5,917 nt of DNA from the NCBI GenBank assembly GCA_030454085.1, contig JAKDJD010000075.1, forward strand, positions 1-5,917, written 5' to 3'. The position numbers were made by a program, and so were the translations under genes. Source of the stretch: Kocuria sp. Lineage in GTDB: Bacteria > Actinomycetota > Actinomycetes > Actinomycetales > Micrococcaceae. Below, in pieces: positions 5,889 to 5,917 of this stretch. The stretch's first letter is position 1, and each line of letters starts with the position of its first letter. A model generated the notes under the pieces. That model worked only from the letters and a program-made list of their open reading frames with translations, ran no database searches and was not told where the DNA came from.

Positions 5889-5916
5889 TACACCCACCGG
5901 GGCCCGGGTGGGTGTA
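5889..5916. repeat. 28-bp near-perfect palindrome at the right end
   Basis: TACACCCACC (5889-5898) is the exact reverse complement of GGTGGGTGTA (5907-5916). The centre GGGCCC (5900-5905) is itself palindromic, and the only mismatch is G5899/G5906. It could be part of a transcription terminator after the regulator, though no T-run is seen before the window ends, or a protein-binding site. A fold-back assembly artefact is also possible, because it stops at the sequence edge next to homopolymers. Confidence 0.5.
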
Positions 5917-5917
5917 C

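Overview
The window looks like a piece of a high-GC actinobacterial chromosome. Evidence is the GC-rich third codon positions, GTG starts, purine-rich Shine-Dalgarno boxes and proteins of actinobacterial type. A member of the Micrococcales is my best guess, but nothing in the sequence fixes the genus. Both ends are very GC-rich and low in complexity: an 18-bp tandem repeat on the left, and C and G homopolymer runs plus a palindrome on the right. The window may therefore be a whole short contig that broke in hard-to-assemble sequence.

Layout: four genes lie on the minus strand. In transcription order they are a sodium:solute symporter (SSS) gene (5170 to 3707), a thiamine diphosphate (ThDP) enzyme of the acetolactate synthase superfamily (3504 to 1849), a small PAP2-superfamily membrane protein (1708 to 1121) and an AEC-family (auxin efflux carrier) transporter (1029 to 109). 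A fifth gene, an XRE-cupin transcriptional regulator (5252 to 5815), is divergent on the plus strand. The 81-bp region between the regulator and the symporter holds a perfect 7-bp inverted repeat (5208-5214 / 5226-5232), the best operator candidate here. The 202-bp gap before the ThDP gene holds an AT-rich patch that could be a -10 region. It also holds two hairpins, one ending one base from the Shine-Dalgarno box.

How the genes may work together (inference): a divergent XRE-cupin regulator, a secondary uptake system and a catabolic-type ThDP enzyme make a typical small substrate-induced module. The symporter would import an organic acid, amino acid or related compound, and the ThDP enzyme would decarboxylate or carboligate a 2-oxo acid made from it. 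Its sequence resembles, from memory, 5-guanidino-2-oxopentanoate decarboxylase (AruI), so arginine or guanidino-compound catabolism is a reasonable but unproven hypothesis. The AEC transporter might export a product. The PAP2 protein is probably an independent envelope-lipid gene. I see no mobile element, CRISPR array, tRNA or rRNA, and no clearly new system. The most interesting unexplained parts are the regulatory DNA around 5208-5232 and 3505-3612.
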